From positions 1 to 9,627 of the forward strand of contig JALOSH010000106.1 in NCBI GenBank assembly GCA_025458545.1: DNA of 9,627 nt, in the 5' to 3' direction. A program made the position numbers and the translations under genes. Every line of letters starts with the position of its first letter. The first letter of the stretch is position 1. Source of the DNA: Hydrogenophaga sp. (GTDB taxonomy: Bacteria; Pseudomonadota; Gammaproteobacteria; Burkholderiales; Burkholderiaceae). The notes beneath the pieces are model-generated. The model saw nothing but the letters and a program-made list of their open reading frames with translations, ran no database searches and had not been told where the DNA came from. Shown here piece by piece: positions 1-7,435 of this stretch.

Positions 1-672
1 TTCTTCCCCGGCCTGAAGCAGGAAGACCTGCCCGACGGCGATGTGTGGGCGGTGGAGATGATCCAGCTCTCGACCCACAACGGCACACACCTGGACGCGC
101 CCTACCACTTCCACAGCACCATGGACAACGCGCTGGGCGAGAAGAAGCGCGCCTGGACCATCGACGAGGTGCCGCTGGAGTGGTGCTTCCAGCCCGGTGT
201 GAAACTCGACTTCCGCCACCTGGCCGACGGTTACGTGGTCACCGCCGCTGACGTGGAAGCCGAGTTGAAACGCATCGGCCACACGCTCTCGCCGCTGGAG
301 ATCGTGGTCGTCAACACCCGTGCCGGGAGCCGCTACGGCCACAACGACTTCGTCAGCGCCGGCTGCGGCATGGGCTACGACGCCACCATGTACCTGCTCG
401 AACGCGGCGTGCGCCTGACCGGCACTGACGCCTGGAGCTGGGACGCGCCCTTCGTCTACACCGCGCAGAAATACGCCGCCACGCAAGACGCCAGCCTGAT
501 CTGGGAAGGCCACAAGGCGGGCCGCGACATCGGCTACTGCCACCTGGAGAAGCTGCACAACCTCGAAGCCATCCCGGCGACGGGCTTCTACATCAGCTGC
601 TTCCCGCACAAGATCCGCGGCGCCTCGGCCGGCTGGACGCGCGCGGTCGCGATCTTTGATGACAAGCTTTAA
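1..672 (+). CDS. cyclase-family metal-dependent hydrolase (kynurenine-formamidase-like), 5' end outside window
   Basis: The frame is already open at base 1, so the true start lies upstream; 223 residues and the stop are visible. The family signature HNGTHLDAPYHF is encoded at 76-111. Its two histidines and the aspartate are the metal (zinc/manganese) ligands in the cyclase family (Pfam Cyclase), which includes bacterial arylformamidase KynB and related amide or lactone hydrolases. The tail ISCFPHKIRGASAGWTRAVA also fits the family. The exact substrate cannot be read from the sequence. KynB would hydrolyse N-formylkynurenine in tryptophan breakdown, but many homologues act on other compounds, and no other kynurenine gene is visible. 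Location beside fumarylacetoacetase suggests an aromatic-compound catabolism setting (inference). The product is probably cytoplasmic, but its N-terminus is not visible, so a signal peptide cannot be excluded. Family call sure, substrate not. Confidence 0.88.
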   Translation, partial: FFPGLKQEDLPDGDVWAVEMIQLSTHNGTHLDAPYHFHSTMDNALGEKKRAWTIDEVPLEWCFQPGVKLDFRHLADGYVVTAADVEAELKRIGHTLSPLEIVVVNTRAGSRYGHNDFVSAGCGMGYDATMYLLERGVRLTGTDAWSWDAPFVYTAQKYAATQDASLIWEGHKAGRDIGYCHLEKLHNLEAIPATGFYISCFPHKIRGASAGWTRAVAIFDDKL

Positions 673-756
673 TCCCCCCGCGCCGCCTACGGCGTCACCC
701 CCCAGGGGGCGATGCCAGCCAACCGGCAGAGCCGGACCGGCGGCATCCCCGGTTAG
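673..756. repeat. REP-like palindromic intergenic element
   Basis: The gap between the cyclase gene and fahA holds nested inverted repeats. CGCCG (681-685) pairs with CGGCG (690-694) around a 4-base loop. A C-run (698-703) faces a G-run (705-709). CCGGC (723-727) pairs with GCCGG (731-735) around AGA. GATGCC (711-716) pairs with GGCATC (742-747), enclosing that hairpin, and AACCGG (721-726) can pair with CCGGTT (749-754). I recall very similar GC-rich elements between genes in Comamonadaceae genomes, so a dispersed repeat is likely. It could also stop transcription from the cyclase gene, but there is no T-run, so a classical Rho-independent terminator is not supported. Confidence 0.6.
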
Positions 757-812
757 GCCTCTCCACGCGAGGTGGGTGGCTGCGACAGCATGAACCCTGA
801 CAGGAACACCCC

Positions 813-2138
813 ATGGAACTGAACCACACCCACGACGCCAGCGTGAAAAGCTGGCTGGCCGCGGCCAACGTGCCGGGCACCGATTTCCCGATCCAGAACC
901 TGCCCTTCGGGGTGTTTCGCCGCGCGGGTTCGAACGAGGCCTTCCGTGGTGGCGTGGCCATCGGTGACCAGATCCTCGACCTGGCGGCCCTGCCACGCAG
1001 CCTGGGCATGAAAGGACTGGCCCGCGAAGCCGCCCTGGCCTGTTCAGAGCCGGTATTGAACGCGTTGCTGGCCATGGGTTCCGACGCCTGGCGGGCCCTG
1101 CGCCATGCGCTGTTCGCCGCGCTGCGCCATGACGCCGACGCCACCACCGTCAGCGCGCTGCACGCCTGCCTGCTGCCGCAGGCCGAGGCGGAGTACAGCG
1201 TGCCCACCCGCATCGCCAACTACACCGACTTCTACACCTCGATCCACCACGCCCGCAACGTCGGCCGCGTGATCCGGCCTGACGACCCGCTCACGCCCAA
1301 TTTCCAGTGGCTGCCCATCGCCTACCACGGCCGGGCTTCCAGCGTGGTGGTCAGCGGCACGCCGTTCCACCGCCCCATGGGCCAGGCCATGCCGCCGGGT
1401 GCACAAGCGCCGGTCTACGGCCCCTGCGCGCGGCTCGACTTCGAGCTGGAAATGGGCTTCTACATCGGCCCGGGCAACGCCCTGGGCGCGCCGATCCCGC
1501 TGACGAAAGCCGAAGACCACATCTTCGGCATGTGCCTGCTCAACGACTGGTCGGCGCGCGACCACCAGTTCTGGGAGATGGCGCCGCTCGGTCCCTTCCT
1601 GGGGAAGAACTTCTGCACCAGCGTCTCGCCCTGGATCGTCACGATGGAGGCGCTGGCGCCCTACCGCGTGCCGTTTGCGCACCCGGCCGACGAGCCGCAG
1701 CCCCTGCCCTACCTGGACGCGCCCGCCAACCGCACGCAGGGCGGCCTGGAGGTGCAGCTCGAAGTGCTGCTGGAAACCGCGCAGCACCGCGCCAAGGGCG
1801 TGGCGCCCGACCGGCTCTCGGCCACCAGTTTTCGCCACCAGTACTGGACCGTCGCGCAGATGGTCACGCAGCACACGGTCGGCGGCTGCAACCTGCAGAC
1901 CGGCGACCTGCTGGGCACCGGCACCATCTCTGGCCCGACCCCGGCCGAGGCTGGCGCCATCGTGGAGTTGAGCCGGGGCGGCACCCTGGCCATTGCCCTG
2001 CCCGGCACCGGCGAGGAACGCCGCTTCCTGGAAGACGGCGACAACGTGATCCTGCGCGGCTGGTGCGAAAAACCGGGCATGGCGCGCATCGGCTTCGGCA
2101 CCTGCCAGGGCCAGGTGCTGCCAGCCGAGGGTGCCTGA
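813..2138 (+). CDS. fahA: fumarylacetoacetase
   Basis: Full-length 441-residue fumarylacetoacetate hydrolase, which splits fumarylacetoacetate into fumarate and acetoacetate as the last step of tyrosine/homogentisate breakdown in the cytoplasm. The N-terminal SH3-like FAH_N domain covers roughly residues 25-125 and the catalytic FAH domain residues ~130-430. Counterparts of the mammalian active site are visible: metal ligands D139 (in YTDFYTSIHHARNVG), E211 and E213 (DFELEMGFYIG) and D245 (LLNDWSARD), the catalytic histidine H146, and K265 (GPFLGKNF). The ATG is preceded by AGGA (802-805) at a 7-base distance, and the protein begins as in other bacterial family members. It follows the palindromic repeat and lies 19 bases before the DUF3237 gene. 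Homogentisate dioxygenase (hmgA), its usual partner, is not in the window. Nothing looks damaged. Confidence 0.97.
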   Translation: MELNHTHDASVKSWLAAANVPGTDFPIQNLPFGVFRRAGSNEAFRGGVAIGDQILDLAALPRSLGMKGLAREAALACSEPVLNALLAMGSDAWRALRHALFAALRHDADATTVSALHACLLPQAEAEYSVPTRIANYTDFYTSIHHARNVGRVIRPDDPLTPNFQWLPIAYHGRASSVVVSGTPFHRPMGQAMPPGAQAPVYGPCARLDFELEMGFYIGPGNALGAPIPLTKAEDHIFGMCLLNDWSARDHQFWEMAPLGPFLGKNFCTSVSPWIVTMEALAPYRVPFAHPADEPQPLPYLDAPANRTQGGLEVQLEVLLETAQHRAKGVAPDRLSATSFRHQYWTVAQMVTQHTVGGCNLQTGDLLGTGTISGPTPAEAGAIVELSRGGTLAIALPGTGEERRFLEDGDNVILRGWCEKPGMARIGFGTCQGQVLPAEGA

Positions 2139-2145
2139 GGCGCGC

Positions 2146-2151
2146 TAGCAT
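2146..2151 (+). promoter_or_regulatory. possible -10 element for the DUF3237 gene
   Basis: TAGCAT ends 6 bases before the ATG at 2158 and fits the TANNNT form of a -10 element. Transcription from it would start at or next to the ATG, giving a leaderless message. This would explain why no Shine-Dalgarno sequence lies at a usable distance; the nearest purine run, GAGG at 2137-2140, is 17 bases away. No convincing -35 element is visible at 16-18 bases upstream. Weak call. Confidence 0.25.
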
Positions 2152-2157
2152 CGGCCC

Positions 2158-2643
2158 ATGTCCTTGCCCACCCCCGCACTCGAACCCGCCTTCGACCTCA
2201 CCGTCTTCGTGGCCCCGCCCATCGAAGCCGGCACCGTCACCGGGCTCAACAGCCGTGGTCGACGCCGCATCATCCCCATCACCGGCGGCACCGTGTGCGG
2301 GCAAGTCAACGGCGCGGTGCTGCCCGGCGGGGCGGACTTCCAGCTGGTGGTGAGCGAAACCTGCGCCGACCTGGACGCGCGCTACCTGCTGCGGCTGGAC
2401 GACGCCGCGTGGCCTGGCGCCCATGTGTTCGTGCAGAACCGCGCGCTGCGCCGCGGCTCGGCGGAAGACATCGCCAAGCTGGTGCGCGGCGAACCGGTAG
2501 ACCCGGCGGCGATCTACTTCCGCTGCGCCCCCACCTTCGAGGTCTCGCACCCCGCACTGGCCTGGATGACCGAAAGCCTGTTCGTCGGCACCGGCGCGCG
2601 TTTTCCAGACCGGGTGGAGATGCGTTTCTTCCGCGTCGCCTGA
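2158..2643 (+). CDS. DUF3237 domain-containing protein (UPF0311 family)
   Basis: A 161-residue protein that covers one whole DUF3237 domain. Visible family features are FDLTVFVAPPIEAG near the N-terminus, the GRRRIIPITGGTVCGQVNG strand pair with VLPGGADFQ (residues ~34-62), YLLRLDD (76-82), the YFRCAPTFEV segment (120-129), and the closing WMTESLFVGTG plus a VEMRFFRV strand. The family forms a small beta-barrel. Its biochemical role is not established to my knowledge, and I assign none. No signal peptide or membrane segment is seen, so it is probably cytoplasmic. The ATG at 2158 fits the family's usual N-terminus (short leader, then a beta strand). It lies 19 bases after fahA and 44 bases before the thioesterase, on the same strand, so co-transcription is plausible. 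Confidence 0.9.
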   Translation: MSLPTPALEPAFDLTVFVAPPIEAGTVTGLNSRGRRRIIPITGGTVCGQVNGAVLPGGADFQLVVSETCADLDARYLLRLDDAAWPGAHVFVQNRALRRGSAEDIAKLVRGEPVDPAAIYFRCAPTFEVSHPALAWMTESLFVGTGARFPDRVEMRFFRVA

Positions 2644-2687
2644 CGCGGCGCCCTGGCGTTGCAAATCCTCATTCGAAGTAAACCCAC

Positions 2688-3107
2688 ATGACCCCCGTCT
2701 GGAAAAAACCCATCTCCGTCGAAGCGCTCACCGCCATCCACATCGGCACCGCCGTACAGCACCTGGGCATCGAGTTTCTGGCGGTTGGCGACGACTTCAT
2801 CACCGCACGGGTGCCGGTGGACGCCCGCACGCGGCAGCCCTACGGCCTGCTGCACGGCGGCGTGAGCGTGGTGCTGGCCGAAACCCTGGGCAGCTGCGGC
2901 GCCGCCTACAGCTGCCCCGAAGGCCACCGCGCGGTGGGCCTGGACATCAACGCCAACCACCTCAAAGGCGCCACCAGCGGCTGGGTCACCGGCACCACCC
3001 GATTGCTGACCCGCTGTCTGGGTCCTTGCGCGCTTAAACTGCCTCTCCAATACAGCCAGCAAACGGAAGAGCCATGCAGGGACAGCTATTCACACAAGAT
3101 TTCCTGA
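2688..3107 (+). pseudogene. PaaI/YdiI-type hotdog thioesterase, 3' end replaced by island DNA
   Basis: Residues 1-105 match the hotdog acyl-CoA thioesterase family of YdiI/MenI and PaaI. They include the PYGLLHGGVSVVLAETLGS helix with H56-G57-G58 and the catalytic-type E65, and the GLDINANHLKG strand (residues 84-94). Family members run about 136 residues and end with two or three beta strands (WQI...SRLT type). Here resemblance stops after R105 (codon 3000-3002). The remaining 34 residues, which begin LLTRCLGPCALKL, show no family pattern. Neither of the other two frames restores the expected ending. The frame stops at 3107, 34 bases inside the restriction-modification gene. The fold lacks strands needed for the sheet and dimer, so the protein is probably inactive (inference). 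The upstream GAAG (2675-2678) is a weak ribosome-binding site. The simplest cause is insertion of the downstream island. Confidence 0.8.
3000..3073. other. left junction of the inserted defence-type island, with upstream region of the restriction-modification gene
   Basis: Thioesterase similarity ends at about 3002, and the restriction-modification start codon is at 3074. The ~70 bases between must hold that gene's promoter and leader if it is expressed independently. TTGCGC (3026-3031) followed by CAATAC (3048-3053) is a poor sigma-70 candidate. GGAAGAG (3065-3071) is a fair Shine-Dalgarno sequence placed rather close to the ATG. No tRNA end, integrase site or long inverted repeat is visible at the junction. 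Confidence 0.5.
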
Positions 3108-6100
3108 CCCGAGGCGTCACTGAAACGCCGCCCTATCAAGAACTGAACGACACCGCGTTCGCAGCTTTCAAAGCTGCCCTGCAAGGCATCTTCAACGGTC
3201 TGGACAGCGCCTCCACCATCAACGAAGCGCAAACCGAGGCGCTGGTCATCAACAAAGTGCTGGTGGAGCTTGGCTGGGGGGACGACTTCTTGCCGCAGGT
3301 GAATCTGTCTGGTAAACGCCGCGAAGACGTGCCAGACGTGCTGCTTTTCCCAGATGCAACATCCAAAGCAACCGCGCTGCCGCTGAAGGACGACCAACGC
3401 TACCGGCACGGCATCGCCATCCTCGAAGCCAAGCGCTGGTTGCGCCCGCTGGACCGCAGCGATGCCAGCGAGGCGCACGACCCCGACGCTCCGTCATCGC
3501 AGATGCTGCGTTATCTGAGCCGCGCCGACGTGGTATCAGACCGTGCCGTGAAATGGGGCATGTTGACCAACGGCGCCGTCTGGCGCCTGTACTGGCAAGA
3601 CGCCCGCTCCCGCGCTGAAGAATTCTTCGAAGTTGATCTGTCGGCCGCGCTGGGGGTGCCCGGCATCCAGCACGAGTTGGACGAGATCCCCGCCGATCAC
3701 GCGCTGAGGCTCTTTTTCCTGTTCTTCCACCGGGGCGCATTCCTGTTTCAAAGCTGGGACGACAGTGGGCGGACCTTTCACGCCTATGCGCTCAACGAAG
3801 CGCGCTTGTACGAAGAAAAGGTGTCGCAAGACCTGGGCGCTCGCGTCTTTGGCGATGTGTTTCCCCGCCTGGCCGACGCACTGGCGCGCGGCGACCTCCA
3901 CGCCAAGACCCAGGAAGTGGGCTATGGCCAGTTCAAGCGGCCCCAGTTCACCACCGAATACCTCGATGAAGTGCGTGAAGGCGCGCTGGTGTTGCTCTAC
4001 CGCTTGCTCTTTCTCTTTTACGCCGAAGACCGCAACCTGCTCCCGGTGCGCGACGAACGCTACGCACCCTACAGCGTGCGCCGCTTGCGCCAGAAAGTCC
4101 GCGACGACATCGATGCATCCAAGGTCTTCTCCACCAAGCTGGACAACATCTGGCGCGACCTCAAAGGCGCCTTCCAACTGATCGACGAGGGCGACGATGC
4201 CGTGGGCATGCCCGCCTACAACGGCGGCCTGTTCGATCGAGCCCGCTCGCCCCTGCTGGAGCGCACCCGCGTGCCCGACGCGGTGATGGCGCCCATCATC
4301 GACGCGCTCTCTCGCCGCACAGAAGACGTGATCCGCGGCTGGATCAACTACCGCGACCTGTCCGTTTCGCACCTGGGTGGCATCTACGAACGCTTACTGG
4401 AATACAGCCTGGTGCACGAGGTGCAGGCCGCTGACGACTACAAAGACAAACCGGAAATCAACCGCATCACCGCCCAGCCTGCAAGCTTTGCGCGCAAGGT
4501 CTCTGGCAGCTACTACACGCACGACGATCTGGTGCGCCTGATCCTGCGCGAATCGGTCGGGTTGCTCGCAGGCGAGAAAGCCGACGACTTCGAGGCACAG
4601 ATCAAGAAACTCGCCAAGAAAACCTCGATGAACCCGGGCGACTGGGAAGCCCTGGACGCCAAAGACCCAGCCAGCCAGATCCTGGAGCTGAAAATCTGCG
4701 ACCCGGCCATGGGCAGCGGCCACTTCCTGGTGGCGCTGGTGGACGATCTGGCCGACCGAATTCTGGAATCCATCACCACCGCCACCCTGCGGGTGAACGA
4801 GCAAAGCTGGGCGGCGCACCTAGCCGAAGCTGGGCGGCCCTGGCAAAGCCCGGTACTGCAGCGCATTTCGGCCATACGGCACAGCATCAAGAAAACCGCC
4901 AAGCACCATGGCTGGGCCGTGACCGACGCACAGCTCGACGACCGCCACATCGTGCGCCGCATGATCCTGAAGAAGTGCATCTTCGGTGTGGACAAAAACC
5001 CGATGGCGGTGGAGCTGGCCAAGACCGCGCTCTGGCTGCACACCTTCACCGTGGGCGCACCGTTGAGTTTTCTGGACCACCACCTGAAAATTGGCGACAG
5101 CCTGCACGGCGAGCAACTGCCCACCGTGCAGCGCGGTCTGCAGCAGCTCGGCGCGCTGCTGCTGCAAACCGAGTTCGACCGGCTGGCACTGGCCGCCCAG
5201 GCCATGGGCCAGGTGGCCGACCTCACCGACGTGGACATTGGCGAGGCCGAACTGTCCAAACAACTCGCCACCGAGGCGCAGACTCAACTGGCGCCGCTAC
5301 ACGCCGTGCTCGACTTCTGGCGCGCGCTGCGCTGGCTCGTGCCGGGTTGGCCGGTGGAGAAGATCAGCCAGTTACCCCGCTTGCTCAAGCTGCCCAAAGA
5401 CGCCGAGCGAGCCAAAGCAGAGATCGCTGCGGGCCAACACCCGGAATACGCCGGCCTCATGCGGCTGCTGGACCCGAACCACAACCTGGTCTCGGTGCTG
5501 GCCACCGGCCAGCTGGACGGCGACGATGCGGCCACAGCAGCAGCCAACGCCCTGATGGCCCGCGCCCGCGCACTGGCCGCGCGCGAAGCCTTCTTCCACT
5601 GGTGGACGAGTTTCCCCACCGTGTTTGCGGGCGGTTCTGCGGGCTTTGACGCGCTGATCGGCAACCCGCCTTGGGACAAGATTCGCTTCGAAGAAGTCCC
5701 TTGGTTTTCCGAGCGTGTCGAAGTCATCGCGAAAGAACCCCGAGCATCGGATCGCAAACGGCGGATCGCAGCGCTTCAAGTTCAGAAATCCGTGTTGTGG
5801 ACCCAATACGTGGAGGCGACAGAACGCGCCGAGGCGAACGCGCGCGTGCTGGGCAACGGCAAATTGGGCAGCGGCGACTACCCGCTGCTCGGCGGGGGCG
5901 ACATGAACCTCTACAGCCTGTTTGTCGAGCGGGCGCAAACACTGTGTGCGCCGCATGGCGTGGTGGCCCTGCTCACCCCCAGCGGTATTGCGGCCGACAA
6001 AAGCGCGTCTGCGTTCTTTCGCTCCATCAGTGCCACCGGTCGTCTGGGCGCGTTGTTTGATTTCGAGAACCGCAAAGGCTTTTTCCCGGACGTGGACTCG

Positions 6101-7333
6101 CGTTTCAAGTTTTGCACTCTGGTCTTTGCCGGCGCCAAGCGTGTATTCCCGAAAAGCCGCTGCGCTTTCTACCTGCACCGCATTGATGAACTGGACAACG
6201 CCGAGCGCACGCTTTCTTTGAGCGCGGAGGACTTTGAGCGCGTCAACCCGAACACCGGGGCAGCACCCATCTTTCGCAACCGGCGCGACGCCGACATTGC
6301 GCTAAGGGTGTATGCCAATCACCCTGTTCTGTTGCGTCACGGCGAGTTCAGCGAAAGTCTTGGTCAGCTGCCCGATCAGAGGGCTTGGCCTGTGCGACTT
6401 GTGCGGATGTTTGATATGACGATCGACTCCAAGCTGTTTATCAAGCCAAGCGAGTTGAAGAGAGACGGTTGGGCGCCCGGACCGATGAACCGCTGGTTCC
6501 GAAAAGGGGAAGAGGCGGTGCCTTTGTACGAGGGCAAGATGGTGCAAATGTTCGATCACCGGGCCGCCGATGTGGTCGTGAACGCGGCCAACCTCAAGCG
6601 AGCGGCCCAACCAGAAAGCATTTCGGCTGTCGAAAAAGCCTCGCCTGTCCGGGCGCCCGAACCTCAGTACTTTGTCAACACGGCCTCCATTGCCGCTGAA
6701 CTCCGATTCAGCTGGGCCATCAGCTTCAAACAGGTCACATCGCCGACAAACGTGCGGTCTTTCATCGCTGCCGTGGTGCCGTTCAGTGGGGTTGGGCATT
6801 CGATGTCTGTGATCTTGCCGGACGCAGAAGCAGGCTCGGCAACCCCGCCTTGGACACATGCCCTTTTGCTTGCGAACTTGAATTCGTTTGCGTTCGACTT
6901 TCTTGGGCGACAAAAACTCCAGGGACAGAACTTTAGCGCCTACATCTTGGAGCAGCTCCCCGTCATCGCACCCGAGCGCTTCGAATCCAGCATCGGCGGC
7001 CAACACATCGCCGCCTATATCCGCCAACAGGTGCTGGCCCTCACCTACACCGCCCACGACATGGCGCCGTTCGCCCGAGACATGGGGCACGTGGACGCGC
7101 AGGGCGAGGTGCTACCGCCATTTGTATGGGACGAAGAAGACCGCCGCGCCCGCATGGCGTCGCTGGACGCGCTGTTCTTCTACCTCTACGGTATCAACGC
7201 CGAAGACGCGGCCTACATCCTGGACACCTTCCCCATCGTGCGCGAGCAAGACATGAAGCTGTTTGGCCGCTTCCGCACCAAGGACGACATCCTGTTGAAG
7301 CTCAAAAACATTGAAGCGGGACAGCTGGTTTGA
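3074..7333 (+). CDS. single-chain restriction-modification enzyme (type IIG-like, Eco57I-class N6-adenine methyltransferase with N-terminal nuclease)
   Basis: This 1419-residue protein probably methylates adenine in a specific DNA site and cuts unmodified DNA. The N-terminal PD-(D/E)XK nuclease shows E54, PDVLLF with D88, ILEAKRW with E118 and K120, and a following QMLRYL (Q143). A helical linker (~residues 200-460) follows. The methyltransferase core has the motif X-like GSYYTHDDL (478-486), motif I DPAMGSGHF (543-551), motif II GVDKNPMAVELAK around D640, LKIGDS (motif III), and motif IV NPPW (864-867). Residues ~1055-1300 form the target-recognition region, with TNVRSFIAAVVP (T1225-R1228) and LLANLNSFAFDFLGRQKLQG. 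The C-terminal tail has AAYILDTFPIVR, typical of the family. No helicase motifs are seen, so type I or type ISP is unlikely. BREX PglX and DISARM DrmMI share the methylase core, but none of their partner genes is visible. GGAAGAG precedes the ATG. Its sequence specificity cannot be read. Confidence 0.88.
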   Translation: MQGQLFTQDFLTRGVTETPPYQELNDTAFAAFKAALQGIFNGLDSASTINEAQTEALVINKVLVELGWGDDFLPQVNLSGKRREDVPDVLLFPDATSKATALPLKDDQRYRHGIAILEAKRWLRPLDRSDASEAHDPDAPSSQMLRYLSRADVVSDRAVKWGMLTNGAVWRLYWQDARSRAEEFFEVDLSAALGVPGIQHELDEIPADHALRLFFLFFHRGAFLFQSWDDSGRTFHAYALNEARLYEEKVSQDLGARVFGDVFPRLADALARGDLHAKTQEVGYGQFKRPQFTTEYLDEVREGALVLLYRLLFLFYAEDRNLLPVRDERYAPYSVRRLRQKVRDDIDASKVFSTKLDNIWRDLKGAFQLIDEGDDAVGMPAYNGGLFDRARSPLLERTRVPDAVMAPIIDALSRRTEDVIRGWINYRDLSVSHLGGIYERLLEYSLVHEVQAADDYKDKPEINRITAQPASFARKVSGSYYTHDDLVRLILRESVGLLAGEKADDFEAQIKKLAKKTSMNPGDWEALDAKDPASQILELKICDPAMGSGHFLVALVDDLADRILESITTATLRVNEQSWAAHLAEAGRPWQSPVLQRISAIRHSIKKTAKHHGWAVTDAQLDDRHIVRRMILKKCIFGVDKNPMAVELAKTALWLHTFTVGAPLSFLDHHLKIGDSLHGEQLPTVQRGLQQLGALLLQTEFDRLALAAQAMGQVADLTDVDIGEAELSKQLATEAQTQLAPLHAVLDFWRALRWLVPGWPVEKISQLPRLLKLPKDAERAKAEIAAGQHPEYAGLMRLLDPNHNLVSVLATGQLDGDDAATAAANALMARARALAAREAFFHWWTSFPTVFAGGSAGFDALIGNPPWDKIRFEEVPWFSERVEVIAKEPRASDRKRRIAALQVQKSVLWTQYVEATERAEANARVLGNGKLGSGDYPLLGGGDMNLYSLFVERAQTLCAPHGVVALLTPSGIAADKSASAFFRSISATGRLGALFDFENRKGFFPDVDSRFKFCTLVFAGAKRVFPKSRCAFYLHRIDELDNAERTLSLSAEDFERVNPNTGAAPIFRNRRDADIALRVYANHPVLLRHGEFSESLGQLPDQRAWPVRLVRMFDMTIDSKLFIKPSELKRDGWAPGPMNRWFRKGEEAVPLYEGKMVQMFDHRAADVVVNAANLKRAAQPESISAVEKASPVRAPEPQYFVNTASIAAELRFSWAISFKQVTSPTNVRSFIAAVVPFSGVGHSMSVILPDAEAGSATPPWTHALLLANLNSFAFDFLGRQKLQGQNFSAYILEQLPVIAPERFESSIGGQHIAAYIRQQVLALTYTAHDMAPFARDMGHVDAQGEVLPPFVWDEEDRRARMASLDALFFYLYGINAEDAAYILDTFPIVREQDMKLFGRFRTKDDILLKLKNIEAGQLV

Positions 7334-7373
7334 CCGGCTGCCAAGGGTCTGGTCGGCCCGAAAGGCCACTCAG
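7334..7373 (+). other. short spacer after the restriction-modification gene with a weak hairpin
   Basis: Between the restriction-modification stop and the operator-like repeats, GGCC (7355-7358) and GGCC (7364-7367) can form a hairpin with loop CGAAA. It can be extended by GT/AC pairs across a one-base bulge. There is no T-run after it, so a Rho-independent terminator is not convincing. Some read-through from the upstream gene into the next pair is possible. Confidence 0.3.
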
Positions 7374-7411
7374 CCAAGTCAAGAAAACTTGATAAAACTT
7401 GATTTTCTTGG
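7374..7411. promoter_or_regulatory. operator-like repeat cluster upstream of the HTH-peptidase gene
   Basis: An AT-rich patch in a GC-rich setting holds overlapping symmetries. A perfect 10-base tandem repeat AAAACTTGAT lies at 7384-7393 and 7394-7403. The inverted repeat TCAAG-aaaa-CTTGA spans 7379-7392. A wider inverted repeat pairs CAAGAAAA (7380-7387) with TTTTCTTG (7403-7410), and the flanking CCAAG (7374-7378) faces CTTGG (7407-7411). Such repeats are what a dimeric XRE-family repressor binds. The downstream gene encodes an XRE-type protein, so autoregulation is likely (inference). I find no CTTGA/TCAAG copy in the ~70 bases before the restriction-modification gene. Confidence 0.6.
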
Positions 7412-7426
7412 GCCAGGCGTCACAAT
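7399..7426 (+). promoter_or_regulatory. candidate sigma-70 promoter for the HTH-peptidase/PIN operon
   Basis: TTGATT (7399-7404) and CACAAT (7421-7426), spaced by 16 bases, each match four of six consensus positions. The -35 hexamer lies inside the second operator repeat, so a bound repressor would block it. Transcription would start near 7433-7436, at or just before the ATG at 7436. That implies a leaderless or near-leaderless message, in line with the lack of a Shine-Dalgarno sequence upstream of that ATG. Confidence 0.4.
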
Positions 7427-7435
7427 CCACCGTCT

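Noticed and set aside
1044..1874. Long minus-strand open frame opposite fahA
   Set aside because: It is a shadow of a clear GC-rich gene on the other strand, with arginine/alanine/valine-rich composition and no family motifs.
2994..3001. ACCACCCG repeated at 9298-9305, a possible target duplication or att pair around the island
   Set aside because: Its position at the thioesterase break is tempting, but 8 GC-rich bases recur easily by chance. Reading on from the right copy gives T-T-R-T-L-stop, not the missing thioesterase end.
3074..7333. BREX (PglX) or DISARM (DrmMI) assignment for the large methyltransferase
   Set aside because: The methylase core is related, but the protein has its own N-terminal PD-(D/E)XK nuclease and none of the partner genes of those systems is in the window.
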